Below, in pieces: positions 19,668 to 28,557 of a stretch of 64,000 nucleotides of DNA. The stretch's first letter is position 1; each line of letters starts with the position of its first letter. Both the position numbers and the translations under genes were made by a program. The notes under the pieces were generated by a model that saw only the letters and a list, made by a program, of their open reading frames with translations, was not told where the DNA came from and made no database searches. Source of the stretch: an uncultured Lachnospiraceae bacterium (lineage in GTDB: Bacteria; Bacillota; Clostridia; Lachnospirales; Lachnospiraceae); assembly GCA_947588675.1 (NCBI GenBank), contig CANPYY010000004.1, positions 48,636-112,635 on the forward strand, read 5' to 3'.

Positions 19668-21614
19668 CTATTTTACTATTCCTTCCACCTTTTTTAAACC
19701 TGATTTTCTAATTAGTTTTCTATATGCCGTAAGCTTCTTTGCAGGTACTTTAATTTTAAGTTTTGCACTCGTTCCCATAAATGTATTCTTGCCTATGCTT
19801 TTTATATAAGTTGATTTTATGACTATTTTTTTAAGTTTTTTTGCTTTCGCAAACGCTTTCTTCGCAATACCAATTACTTTGTACTTATTATTTCCTATTT
19901 TAACTGTTCCGGGTATTGTTACAGACTTTTTATTTTTATTTACAGGTCCTGTTACAACAACCTCATTTTCACCGCCCGATGTGACAATTCTGTATTTTAA
20001 TCCGCCTGATTTATAAACGTTTCCTACAAGCGAAGGTATAATGTCTGTAGTTATCGGTTCAGTTACCGGTCCGGTTGAAGCCGGCCTGTCAACATTTCCC
20101 ATGCCTGTCTGAATCTTTACAAGCCCTGCAAGCGCTCTGTCAATATCAGATGCCGCCTTTGCAGCTTCGGCTTCTGTTGCCGATGGATTTGCATATACTT
20201 TCTTTGCAGCCGCAACAGCATTTTTAAGCGTGTTCATACCGCCGGTTTCATATTCTGCAGGATTGATAAGCTCAGCTTTTTTTATTTTATCCCCCAGAGC
20301 CATAAGGTGCTCCGGAAGCTGCGCAAATTCAGCCGTAACGGTAATTTCCTCTGCTCTCATTTTAAATGTATCGTTGTCAATCTTTATACTGCCCTCGTTA
20401 CCTGTCACCTTAAACGAACCCGGAACAAGATAGTACCCGTCTTCCGCCTGCGCAGTAAGTTTAATATTTTCTCCTGCATAATACGAGTTCCCGCATTGAT
20501 TAATGGTTCCGTGTACAACATCTGCATCTGCAGTAATCCGGTATTTCGTAAAAAGTTTATCCATAATTACGTCAGCCCATCGTTTTCCATGCTCAATGAG
20601 CCCTTTTTCACTAAGGTGAAGATTGTCAGTATATCTGTAATCTCCAAGGAGGTCATCAGTAGTCGGTCCTATAAATATATCATAATTATTGCAGACTGAC
20701 CTCTGCGTACTTTTTATCGCTTCCATCTTTTCAGCATTATTATAATTAGACCAAGCATACGATACCTGAGCGATTATCCATACAAGGTCGTATCCTGCAT
20801 CTTTTCTTGTCATTTCAATCAGTTTTTTAAGCGACGCACTATATTCATCCATTGGGGTAGCGTCGGTATCCGCCTCACCCTGATGTATAAGGAACGCCCT
20901 GTATCCATATTGACTAAGACCCGTTATAGCCTGCCTGATAGTTTCATAATGCTCAGTGCAAAGCCCTTCCATTGTAGTACCACCATATCCCGTAGAGCAG
21001 AATCCTATCGGTACTCCCAGCCTGTCCGACAACTCATCACCAAGGGTAGGCCATGGTGAACCGCCTCCGTTTCCTGTGGCAAATCCGCTGCTGTTTGGCT
21101 GACTGTCTTCACAATGCTGCCACGTCCCTTTTGCCGCATCATACGCCGATACCGTATCATATGCCGAACTTGTCTTTGCTCCTCCAAAATTGCACGAGTT
21201 GGACTGGCCTCCGGTAATAAACACCTCTCCGACGCCGATATGTTCAACTGCTTCATATGCCGTTTCCATCCCTGAAGCATCAAATGCAGATACCTCAAGC
21301 TGATACCAGCCTCCCGCAGGTACATCAGGAATCACTCCACTATACTTTGCTTCTTCTTTATCAAGTACCACCCAGTCGCTTACCGCCGTGTTTCCATCGA
21401 CTATTCTTGCCTTTACCTGCCCTTCTCCTTCATAACTTACATCTACAGACACCTCTGAAACATTATCATAATTTCTCTGAAATATTCCTCTATCTGTTGG
21501 AAAATTAATTGTTATTGCATCTTCTGCATATATCCTCTGTGACGCATAAAACATTCCCGCAAGCGCTGTCACAAAGGCAAAACATGCTACAATCCCCCTT
21601 AATTTAAATTTCAT
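19668..21614 (-). CDS. Secreted SGNH-type carbohydrate esterase (sialate O-acetylesterase-like) with BspA-type C-terminus
   Basis: 648 residues from the ATG at 21614, which follows AAAGGGG with 8-base spacing. A signal peptide (about residues 1-30) is followed by a beta-sandwich region and an SGNH hydrolase of the DUF303/SASA kind: nucleophile serine in GGQSNS, IHQGEADT, and the Asp/His pair in DNLHLSEKG. It probably removes acetyl groups from plant or host glycans outside the cell. A FIVAR-like helix segment (YANPSATEAEAAKAASDI) and an LRR_5/BspA segment follow, ending in KIKVPAKKLTAYRKLIRKSG. This C-terminal module recurs in two other secreted proteins of the window. Confidence 0.85.
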   Translation of the reverse strand: MKFKLRGIVACFAFVTALAGMFYASQRIYAEDAITINFPTDRGIFQRNYDNVSEVSVDVSYEGEGQVKARIVDGNTAVSDWVVLDKEEAKYSGVIPDVPAGGWYQLEVSAFDASGMETAYEAVEHIGVGEVFITGGQSNSCNFGGAKTSSAYDTVSAYDAAKGTWQHCEDSQPNSSGFATGNGGGSPWPTLGDELSDRLGVPIGFCSTGYGGTTMEGLCTEHYETIRQAITGLSQYGYRAFLIHQGEADTDATPMDEYSASLKKLIEMTRKDAGYDLVWIIAQVSYAWSNYNNAEKMEAIKSTQRSVCNNYDIFIGPTTDDLLGDYRYTDNLHLSEKGLIEHGKRWADVIMDKLFTKYRITADADVVHGTINQCGNSYYAGENIKLTAQAEDGYYLVPGSFKVTGNEGSIKIDNDTFKMRAEEITVTAEFAQLPEHLMALGDKIKKAELINPAEYETGGMNTLKNAVAAAKKVYANPSATEAEAAKAASDIDRALAGLVKIQTGMGNVDRPASTGPVTEPITTDIIPSLVGNVYKSGGLKYRIVTSGGENEVVVTGPVNKNKKSVTIPGTVKIGNNKYKVIGIAKKAFAKAKKLKKIVIKSTYIKSIGKNTFMGTSAKLKIKVPAKKLTAYRKLIRKSGLKKVEGIVK

Positions 21615-21689
21615 ATACATTTCCCCTTTACACAATATATTTATATATTATTATCAATGCCCCCTATAACTTTGTCAAGAATATAAACC

Positions 21690-21697
21690 CATATAAT
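21690..21697 (+). promoter_or_regulatory. Possible sigma-E type -10 box before cotJA
   Basis: CATATAAT fits the sigma-E -10 consensus CATAyAaT, 66 bp before cotJA. No convincing -35 lies at the right distance, so only the -10 is supported. cotJ operons of other spore formers are sigma-E dependent. Confidence 0.3.
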
Positions 21698-21762
21698 TCT
21701 GTAACTTTTTACAATAAAAGACATAAATTGATATAAAACATTATTGCAAAAAGGAGTTTTTT

Positions 21763-21978
21763 ATGGAATGTAACAAGCTTAACGACAAGTTCAGTTACGA
21801 CCGTCTTGAAGGTATGCCTCTCGGAAGCGCATATGTACCATGGCAGCAATTCTGCCAGGTAATGGACGCCGGCAAAGGATTAAGTTATGGCACAATTTTT
21901 GCTGAACTGGTTTTACCTTTCTATGGTGCAGCCGCTGCCTGCAGTGATAAAAGGAGGGGTTTGTATGAACAATGCTAA
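21763..21978 (+). CDS. cotJA: Spore coat-associated protein CotJA
   Basis: Small protein (71 residues) of the CotJA family, with the typical segments PLGSAYVPWQQF and GKGLSYGTIFAEL. It is the first gene of cotJABC, a mother-cell operon whose products join the inner spore coat. AAAAAGGAG precedes the start. It overlaps cotJB by 14 bp. Confidence 0.9.
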   Translation: MECNKLNDKFSYDRLEGMPLGSAYVPWQQFCQVMDAGKGLSYGTIFAELVLPFYGAAAACSDKRRGLYEQC

Positions 21979-22216
21979 GAAGAATCTTATGCAGTTTATT
22001 AACGAAGTAAGTTTTGCACTTGACGACGTTTCCCTGTATCTTGATACCCATCCCGACGATAAAGAAGCGCTTGATTATTACAAAAAATATATGGTTCAGC
22101 GCAAACAATCTATAAAAGAATATGAAAAATGTTATGGTCCTATTACACGCTACGGCGTAGAATCAGATGATAAATGGACATGGATAGACGAGCCATGGCC
22201 ATGGGAAGGAGTGTGA
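21965..22216 (+). CDS. cotJB: Spore coat protein CotJB
   Basis: 83 residues from the ATG at 21965, which follows AAAAGGAGGGG. Family features are LMQFINEVSFALDDVSLYLDTHP, then EALDYYKKY, and the C-terminal YGPITRYGV with WTWIDEPWPWE. It overlaps cotJA and is followed 4 bp later by cotJC, the usual order. Confidence 0.92.
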   Translation: MNNAKKNLMQFINEVSFALDDVSLYLDTHPDDKEALDYYKKYMVQRKQSIKEYEKCYGPITRYGVESDDKWTWIDEPWPWEGV

Positions 22217-22220
22217 TTGT

Positions 22221-22526
22221 ATGTGGACTTATGAACGAAGACTTCAATACCCTGTAAAAATAACAAGATGCAATCCTAAAATAGCACAGGTAATTATAAG
22301 CCAGTACGGAGGACCCGACGGTGAGATGAGCGCTTCCATGCGTTACCTGTCACAGCGTTATTCCATGACTGACAAATCTGTAGCAGGATTACTTACGGAT
22401 ATAGGTGCAGAAGCACCGCAAATGTTCCTAAGTATCTTTTTTACATGCAGTATATGTCCATTTTACCGAACAGTTTTTCAGATACACATCAATACTGTCA
22501 TTATCATTTACCACAATTCTGTCTAA
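22221..22526 (+). CDS. cotJC: CotJC, N-terminal part of an interrupted gene (reads through into the element)
   Basis: CotJC is a spore-coat protein of the manganese catalase (ferritin-like) family. The first 62 codons are normal (MWTYERRLQYPVKI, YGGPDGEMSASMRYLSQRY, GLLTDIG). After 22405 the reading frame leaves CotJC and continues for about 40 codons of element DNA, antisense to the end of the recombinase gene. The missing part resumes in the same frame at 30488. Joining 22221-22405 to 30488-30911 gives 203 codons (202 residues), near the 189 residues of Bacillus CotJC. In the chromosome as sequenced the protein would be non-functional. Confidence 0.93.
   Translation: MWTYERRLQYPVKITRCNPKIAQVIISQYGGPDGEMSASMRYLSQRYSMTDKSVAGLLTDIGAEAPQMFLSIFFTCSICPFYRTVFQIHINTVIIIYHNSV
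22383..22428 (+). mobile_element. attL of the cotJC intervening element
   Basis: Left junction. The core TAGGT-g-CAGAAG occupies 22402-22413 and matches TAGGT-a-CAGAAG at the right end. Bases outside are cotJC; bases inside (22406-22427) are the element's P-prime arm. The likely crossover is the GG at 22404-22405, the centre of the reconstructed attP dyad. Confidence 0.8.
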
Positions 22527-23828
22527 TATATATCTGTAAAATTCATCTTCATATTCCATTCCGCCAACAATCTCATCAACAGCATCAGAAATACTTTGCA
22601 GATTTTTTATATCTAAGGTAACGGCAGATTTTATAACCGTAATAAGATTATTTCTGATTTTTACCATTTCATTTTCAAGGCTTTTTACAACAAGGCACAT
22701 AATATGTACTATATCTTCATTACGTATGTTCCTGCCCGAACAGCCTTCCGTATTCCCATACCGGTCAGTATGGGGTCTGCCATACTGAACAGCATTATTA
22801 CAACGCCATGCTTTATACGTGCTTCCATCTTTACGTTTCTTATACCGCGCCACGTAACTTGAACCGCAGCAGCCGCATTTGATTTTTCCCGAAAATATAT
22901 AACGGTTACTGTATTTTGCCCGACCTTTTTGAGATGCGGAACGTTCATCCAGAATACGGTTTGCTTCTTCAAACATTTCACGAGAAATAATAGGTTCATG
23001 ATGTTCCTTTATAACAATAAATTCTTCCTGCCCCTTATTGTATTTCTTTTCATGCGACAAAAAATCCGGCGTGTAAGTCTTTTTCTGTACCAAATCTCCA
23101 CAGTATTTTTCATTCCTTATAATTCTCAAAATAACAGTATTATGCCATTTATTTACTCGTACAGGCCGTATGCCTTCCTCCTGAAGCTCCCGCGCAATCA
23201 CGTGAGTACCCTTTCTTTCATTAACAAATTTCTGAAAAATGCGCCGCACAACAGCAGCGCCTTCCTCATTAATATACATTTTACCGCCACGCACATCATA
23301 GCCAAGCATACTTCTCCCAAATACCACCCCCTGTTCCATCTGACGCTTCTGTCCCCATTTTACACGTTCAGAAGTCTTACGGCTTTCTTCCTGGGCAATT
23401 GAAGACATTATCGCCAGACGAAGCTCCGCATCGCTATCCATGGTATTAATATTGTCATTCATGAATACAACGGCCACCCCGTGTTTTTTCAGAATACGCG
23501 TATAATATATACTGTCCAGGGTATTTCTCGCAAAACGCGATATTTCCTTAGTAATAATTAAATCAAACTCGCCATTCATGGCACATTCTATCATGTTATT
23601 AAACTCTTTACGTTTCTTTGTATTGGTCCCCGATATTCCTTCATCTGCGAATATCCTGTATAATTTCCAGCCGTCATTACCATCTATATATTGTCTGAAA
23701 AATCTGCATTGACTTTCAAAAGAGTTTGCCTGGTCCCTGCTGTCCGTTGAAACACGACAGTATGCCGCTACTCTTTTTTTTACTTCAGAATTTCCTTCTT
23801 TCTGATTTAAAAGTTCATATTTATTCAT
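22428..23828 (-). CDS. Serine site-specific recombinase (large serine recombinase)
   Basis: 466 residues. The resolvase-type catalytic domain has the nucleophile Ser27 in AAYCRVSTD and downstream IITKEISRFARN and SSIAQEESRKTSERVKWG. A recombinase domain follows, then a zinc ribbon (CGCCGSSY near residue 325 and the later CNN...C cysteines), then a C-terminal helical stretch with coiled-coil character. The stop codon is 15 bp from the attL core, the usual position for an integrase. It is the best candidate to excise and integrate the element at cotJC. The upstream small gene overlaps its start by 8 bp, and the shared promoter resembles sigma-E sites. Confidence 0.95.
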   Translation of the reverse strand: MNKYELLNQKEGNSEVKKRVAAYCRVSTDSRDQANSFESQCRFFRQYIDGNDGWKLYRIFADEGISGTNTKKRKEFNNMIECAMNGEFDLIITKEISRFARNTLDSIYYTRILKKHGVAVVFMNDNINTMDSDAELRLAIMSSIAQEESRKTSERVKWGQKRQMEQGVVFGRSMLGYDVRGGKMYINEEGAAVVRRIFQKFVNERKGTHVIARELQEEGIRPVRVNKWHNTVILRIIRNEKYCGDLVQKKTYTPDFLSHEKKYNKGQEEFIVIKEHHEPIISREMFEEANRILDERSASQKGRAKYSNRYIFSGKIKCGCCGSSYVARYKKRKDGSTYKAWRCNNAVQYGRPHTDRYGNTEGCSGRNIRNEDIVHIMCLVVKSLENEMVKIRNNLITVIKSAVTLDIKNLQSISDAVDEIVGGMEYEDEFYRYILDRIVVNDNDSIDVYLKNCSVKWTYTACKKDT

Positions 23829-24027
23829 TCCAATTATTCTCCGGATTATTTTTATTATGTAAAGACAGTTTGTCCATGCAGCGTTCTCTTTGAAATGTTG
23901 TCAATAACTTTCTTTTTTCCAATGAAATAAGTATTGCCGTCCGGATACCCGTTACCAGCTCCTTACATTCCAATACATTTAATTCTTCGGCAGGACCGCC
24001 GGTGTATACATATTTGTGATAATTCAT
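23821..24027 (-). CDS. Small protein upstream of the recombinase, candidate directionality factor
   Basis: 68 residues from the ATG at 24027 (ribosome site AGAGGA, 9-base spacing). An earlier in-frame ATG at 24048 lies at or before the predicted transcription start and is not used here. The sequence is charged and helical (ECKELVTGIRTAILISLEKR, then LLTTFQRERCMDKLS), with no family I recognise. It overlaps the recombinase gene by 8 bp, so the two are co-expressed. Serine integrases need a small partner to excise, and position makes this the natural candidate, but function is inferred. Confidence 0.6.
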   Translation of the reverse strand: MNYHKYVYTGGPAEELNVLECKELVTGIRTAILISLEKRKLLTTFQRERCMDKLSLHNKNNPENNWNE

Positions 24028-24054
24028 TTCTGTTTTTCCTCTTTTCATACTATC

Positions 24055-24084
24055 AATATATGATACAGAGATTGTCCTATATGC
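24055..24084 (-). promoter_or_regulatory. Sigma-E-like sporulation promoter of the recombinase operon
   Basis: Minus strand: -35 GCATATA at 24078-24084 (6 of 7 to kmATATT), 15-base spacer, -10 CATATATT at 24055-24062 (7 of 8 to CATACAAT). The predicted start falls near 24048, giving a short leader with AGAGGA before the small gene. Mother-cell expression of the recombinase would follow. Confidence 0.55.
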
Positions 24085-24121
24085 CGTATCGGAATCAGGT
24101 TCCGGTATCCTGTAATTTTTG

Positions 24122-24165
24122 CAAAAAAACAGAAGTCCTAAATTGTTTTAATAATTTAGGACTTC
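24122..24165 (-). terminator. Rho-independent terminator of the surface-protein gene
   Basis: GAAGTCCTAAATT (24132-24144) pairs perfectly with AATTTAGGACTTC (24153-24165); on the minus strand a run of seven T follows (24123-24129). It ends the 24188-28441 gene and insulates the recombinase promoter. Confidence 0.9.
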
Positions 24166-24187
24166 CGCTATTGATTACTTTATTTTA

Positions 24188-27100
24188 TTACTTTATTACT
24201 ACTCCGGAACTTACTCCCGCTTTCTTTAACAGTTTCTTATACACAGCGGTTTTCTTTTTAGGTACTTTTATTTTAGCTTTATCATTTATACCATAGAAAG
24301 CTTTGCTTCCTATACCCTTTTTAGTAATTTTAGCTGATTTTATCTTAATGTTCTTTACTGTACTGCATCCATAAAAAGCTTTTTTACCAATCTTTTTAAC
24401 ACTTGCCGGTATAGTTACCTTTGTAAGTTTATTGCATTTATAGAATGCTTTATTTCCTATTGAAGTAACATTACTTCCGATGTTTACCGTCTGAAGTTTT
24501 TTATCTCCTTTAAATGCTCCGTCGGCAATAGAAGTAACTTTATACGAAACTCCGTCTATCAATACTTCATCCGGTATAACTACCTTTTTCTTAGAAGTAT
24601 CAACGCCGCTAAATTCTACTGTCTCCGACTGCAAAGCCGCTCCTGTTACCATATACTTAACACCTTCAACAGGAACCATATCTCCCTCCTGATGGGCAGA
24701 TGTCTGGCCTGCAGGCTGAACTTCCGAAGTACCCGGAACTGTATTCTGACTATTACCTGTATTATTATCTGACGGTGTCTCTTTACCGGATGGGGTTTCC
24801 GTACCCTGTGGTTCTCCGGTTGCTTTTGGTTCTTCCGTTGCCCCGGGTTCCTCTGTTGCTTTCGGTTCTTCCGTTACCTCAGGCGCATCTGTTGCTTTTG
24901 GTTCTTCTGTTGCCTTAGGCGCATCTGTTGCTTTTGGTTCTTCTGTTGCCTTAGGCGCATCTGTTGCTTTTGGTTCTTCTGTCGCCTTAGGCGCATCTGT
25001 TGCTTTCGGTTCTTCTGTTGCCTTAGGTTCCTCTGTTGCCTGTACTTCTGCATCCCTTGTTTCCTGCTTTCCACATAACGTACATGTGTGGGATTCAGTT
25101 TTTCCATCATCTGATAATTTCCATGCACCAAATGTATGTTCATCTGTAACTGCCGTTATCTCGCTTTCAGAATATTCACATACGTTACATACACGTTGCT
25201 TAATTCCCGTATCCCTGCAGTTTGCATGTTTTATATCTTCCCATTCTCCAAAACTGTGGCCTTCTGCCGCATCTTCTACAGTACTGCGTGACAGCTCAGC
25301 CTCGCATATTGTACAGTATACCACTTCTTCATGAGAACCTGCTTTTACACAGCTTGGCAATATTTCATCTTCCTTTACCGGATTACCGGCAACATGCTCA
25401 TGGTTCTTTTCAGTGACGTTTACAGTACATTTAGCGCTTGCAACAGCGTTTGTGGTGCCTGTAAATGTCGTTACCTTTAAAGTATATTCTCCGGCATCTG
25501 ACTGTTTTACATTATCTATAACAAGATTCTTATCAACCTGGTTAGTAAGCTGTTCCTCGCCATGATACCACTGATAAGTATGCTCTCCTGCTGAAATTTC
25601 AGGAGATACCACAAGTTCTGAACCTTCTGTAACGGTTACTTTATTTTTCAAAGTAATCTTAGCCGGCTCCGCTACAGGTAACACAACCGTTTCATTAGCT
25701 TCTTTCTCTTTTTCAGCAACTTTCTCTGAAATAAATCTGGCATCAACAATACTTCCATCCTGTATATCTGCATAATTCAGGTCAATCTGCATATCTCTGC
25801 TGATGCTTTCAACATCTTTGTATTCACCTGCTACATTAACCGAATCAATTACATAGCCTTCTGAAGCTTTTACCGTAACAGTTTTGCTTTCACCTTCATG
25901 CAGCGTAAGCAGACCTATCGAAGAATCATCCGCAGTAATTGTACCTCCCTCATCATGTGACAGGATAACTGTCTTTTCAGTATTCTGCGGAATCTCTACA
26001 TGTGAATCCACAGCCGCAATTGTAAACGGACTGAAAGACTGAACTGTAATAATAAGTCCGTAAGGCGTTACCGTAATAGGAATTTCCTCAACTCCGGTAA
26101 TCTGTCCGGTATTATCATCTGTTATATAATGATAAGCTTTAAACGTTACTCCGTTAAGGCTTGAATCATAATTAAAGCCTTTCGGGAATCCTACAGATAC
26201 CCTTACTCCCTGACCTGTCCTTACAATCTGTTTTTTACACAATGTAAGTTTGATATTGTACGTATTGCTTGAAAGAATATCCTCTTTTGCAACATCAATA
26301 TTATCATCCTCAAGCAGTGTCGTTTCCATTTGCTTGCTCTGTAAAGGTGTCGTTTCAGTTGTTACAAGAGTAAGCCTGTGGGAAATTTTACTGCTGATAT
26401 CTACATCTTCCAGTTCTCCGCTTTCCGTATTCTTACCAATCCATTCGCCTGTAGCCACATCAGACGTATCAATAAGCTGTGGCTGACCAAATACGTTCCA
26501 GTCATATCCCTGTGATTTATAGACATATGCTGCACACCTGAAGCCAGCAAGATACGTTATATTAACCAAATCACGTCCTGTTTCTTTACTTGCAATACCT
26601 TCAAAATGAAGACTATAGAAAACGCCGTCGTCTGCAAACTGGGCACTTGGTGTAAAGTCAAATTCTATTGTTCTGTCCCCGTCAAATGTAAGATGTTTAA
26701 TTGTACAATATTCGCCGGCCGTTACATTATCCCTGTTATTTGAAGTAGAATTTTCAAGGACAATCTTAAAATCTTCTTTTGAACCCGTATATGCAAGTTC
26801 CTGATCATATACGGCTTTTATATGATGGCTTTCTCCTATATATAACGTTCCGCTCATAGCCGGTGTAACCTTTTGAGGATAAGGCGGCGCAACATATCCG
26901 TCATAATAAGTATTCTGATATGTTTGCGTCATAGCTGCAAACAGCGCAGGGTTGGTACCATAATAGCTGCAGTAAAGACTTCCTTTTCGTACGGCTTCTA
27001 CCGAAATATCCGGAGCCACATTCGTAACAGCAAACTGCGCCAACTGAAGATGCGGCATATAGAATTTCAGATAACTTTCTCCCATGCTGCTGTCATATCC

Positions 27101-28441
27101 CTTATCGCCTTTCTGCATCTCCAAATCCAAACTATACATCTCAGGGCATACATATCCCCAGTCACTGTATTCCAGACTATTTTCATCATTGGATATTGCA
27201 AACCTTGCAACAATATATTCACCATTTTTTGCATTATCAGTGTAATTCAGCCCTTTATAACTTACAAGCATTGTTCCTGACTTAACCACACCATCTTTTG
27301 CCTCAATATAGGAATCTTCACAAAGCTTTACCTTAAAATCACCGTCATTGTAAAACTCTACTCCTCTCAATGCTTCCTGACTAAGTGTTGGATATGAAAA
27401 TTCATAATTTGCTGCAGACATAACTCCCTGCGGAATGTGGTGCGCTGCTAAATCATTTTCTCCTACAAGCAGGTACTGTTCTGTTTCGGCGCCGCTTTTT
27501 TTCTCGTTACTATATTCTCCCATTCTGTCCTTAACCCTTGGGTCGTCATGCGTAACGTCAACGCCATACCATATTCCGTCAATCTCAACATAATTCCATA
27601 TATGTTCACCGACTTCAGTCTGTGATGCACGGTAAACTCCATATACGCAGACACAAGGAATCTCAAGTCTGTCTAAAACAGCTTTAAACGCCCTTGTATA
27701 GGCTTCACATACACCTTCTCCATATATAAGGCTGTCATATGCTGTTCTGGAATTGCAGTTTTCATTCGTAACCTCATCTTCATATTTATATATCATATTA
27801 TCTACGATATACGTATGAACTGCTTCAGTCATAGTCTTGGCAGGTGATTCATTTTCCCTTCCCGAAGCGGGTTTTGCTTCTTTTGCAATATCAACAACCT
27901 TATTTACTGCTTCTTCGTACTTTACAATAGCTTCTTCAATATTACCCGGTTCAAATCCCGGCATAAAGTAGTTATCTCTCTTGCCTGCGCCAAGATATCC
28001 GTGGAAACCTGCGCTGTCCCTCTTAACCCTTATGGATATTGCAGAAAAATCAACATAAAACACATCAGGGAAATCATTCTCAAACGCATCTCTAGCCGCT
28101 CCCATATCGTTTAACAACTGCTGGTTTCCTTCCAACGCATAACTGGTAACCTGTTCTTCTGTCACATAACCTTTTTCAAGCAAATCGCAATCCTCGCCGC
28201 GCTTAAATGAACCGTCTTTATACATATTGTACATTGCGTCATACAGTTTTTTTGCTTCCGGAGTCAATTGATAGTAAAAATACCTGTACTCATTTTCCCC
28301 GTTCTCCTCCGCGGCAACTGATATGCCTGAATCTGTTGTTTCCTTTGCTGACACATTTACTACAGCCGAAATATTATATGGAATACACATAACGACTGCT
28401 AATGATGTAGCTAAAATTCTTTTTAAAGCTTTCATTTTCAT
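24188..28441 (-). CDS. Giant secreted transglutaminase-like surface protein with Ig-like, Cys-rich, Pro-repeat and LRR modules
   Basis: 1,417 residues. Signal peptide (about 1-32). A transglutaminase-like domain has Cys245 (GEGVCEAYT), His280 (GEHIWNYV) and Asp295 (GVDVTHDD) in the canonical order, so a thiol cross-linking or protease activity is plausible. Later modules are beta-rich segments and an immunoglobulin-like domain (YQWYHGEEQL...SDAGEYTLKV), then CxxC-containing repeats (CTICEAELSR, CNVCEYSESE, CTLCGKQETR). A Thr/Pro/Glu/Lys tandem-repeat linker and BspA-type leucine-rich repeats follow, ending in KIKVPKKKTAVYKKLLKKAG. It is cargo of the cotJC element and is preceded by a c-di-GMP-I riboswitch. 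It is probably a surface adhesin or cross-linker. No LPXTG motif is seen. Confidence 0.85.
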   Translation of the reverse strand: MKMKALKRILATSLAVVMCIPYNISAVVNVSAKETTDSGISVAAEENGENEYRYFYYQLTPEAKKLYDAMYNMYKDGSFKRGEDCDLLEKGYVTEEQVTSYALEGNQQLLNDMGAARDAFENDFPDVFYVDFSAISIRVKRDSAGFHGYLGAGKRDNYFMPGFEPGNIEEAIVKYEEAVNKVVDIAKEAKPASGRENESPAKTMTEAVHTYIVDNMIYKYEDEVTNENCNSRTAYDSLIYGEGVCEAYTRAFKAVLDRLEIPCVCVYGVYRASQTEVGEHIWNYVEIDGIWYGVDVTHDDPRVKDRMGEYSNEKKSGAETEQYLLVGENDLAAHHIPQGVMSAANYEFSYPTLSQEALRGVEFYNDGDFKVKLCEDSYIEAKDGVVKSGTMLVSYKGLNYTDNAKNGEYIVARFAISNDENSLEYSDWGYVCPEMYSLDLEMQKGDKGYDSSMGESYLKFYMPHLQLAQFAVTNVAPDISVEAVRKGSLYCSYYGTNPALFAAMTQTYQNTYYDGYVAPPYPQKVTPAMSGTLYIGESHHIKAVYDQELAYTGSKEDFKIVLENSTSNNRDNVTAGEYCTIKHLTFDGDRTIEFDFTPSAQFADDGVFYSLHFEGIASKETGRDLVNITYLAGFRCAAYVYKSQGYDWNVFGQPQLIDTSDVATGEWIGKNTESGELEDVDISSKISHRLTLVTTETTPLQSKQMETTLLEDDNIDVAKEDILSSNTYNIKLTLCKKQIVRTGQGVRVSVGFPKGFNYDSSLNGVTFKAYHYITDDNTGQITGVEEIPITVTPYGLIITVQSFSPFTIAAVDSHVEIPQNTEKTVILSHDEGGTITADDSSIGLLTLHEGESKTVTVKASEGYVIDSVNVAGEYKDVESISRDMQIDLNYADIQDGSIVDARFISEKVAEKEKEANETVVLPVAEPAKITLKNKVTVTEGSELVVSPEISAGEHTYQWYHGEEQLTNQVDKNLVIDNVKQSDAGEYTLKVTTFTGTTNAVASAKCTVNVTEKNHEHVAGNPVKEDEILPSCVKAGSHEEVVYCTICEAELSRSTVEDAAEGHSFGEWEDIKHANCRDTGIKQRVCNVCEYSESEITAVTDEHTFGAWKLSDDGKTESHTCTLCGKQETRDAEVQATEEPKATEEPKATDAPKATEEPKATDAPKATEEPKATDAPKATEEPKATDAPEVTEEPKATEEPGATEEPKATGEPQGTETPSGKETPSDNNTGNSQNTVPGTSEVQPAGQTSAHQEGDMVPVEGVKYMVTGAALQSETVEFSGVDTSKKKVVIPDEVLIDGVSYKVTSIADGAFKGDKKLQTVNIGSNVTSIGNKAFYKCNKLTKVTIPASVKKIGKKAFYGCSTVKNIKIKSAKITKKGIGSKAFYGINDKAKIKVPKKKTAVYKKLLKKAGVSSGVVIK
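24872..25027 (-). repeat. Tandem 36-bp coding repeat (12-residue Pro/Thr/Glu/Lys units)
   Basis: About four near-identical 36-bp units encode EEPKATDAPKAT, with diverged units on both sides. Near identity at the DNA level suggests recent expansion. The repeat forms a stalk-like linker between the Cys-rich region and the LRR module of the surface protein. It is not a CRISPR because there are no unique spacers. Confidence 0.9.
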
Positions 28442-28557
28442 GTCCTCCTATTTTTTATTCAGGAAAATAACTTAATTCCGAATCTTAGCCCATTTATTCC
28501 CCATATGGTATACAAAATAAAAATCGCCCACACCAAAAGCAGACGACTTTAAGCGTC

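Noticed and set aside
21660..21762. Complete sigma-E promoter for cotJA
   Set aside because: CATATAAT is a good -10, and GAATATA nearby is a good -35, but they overlap rather than being 13-15 bases apart. Only the -10 was listed, at low confidence.
22406..22526. Reading frame after the cotJC break as a genuine novel C-terminus
   Set aside because: It is antisense to the recombinase 3-prime end and non-coding in character; CotJC homology stops exactly at the attachment core.
24829..25044. CRISPR-like repeat array
   Set aside because: The units are contiguous, in frame and encode a Pro/Thr-rich linker; there are no unique spacers and no cas genes.
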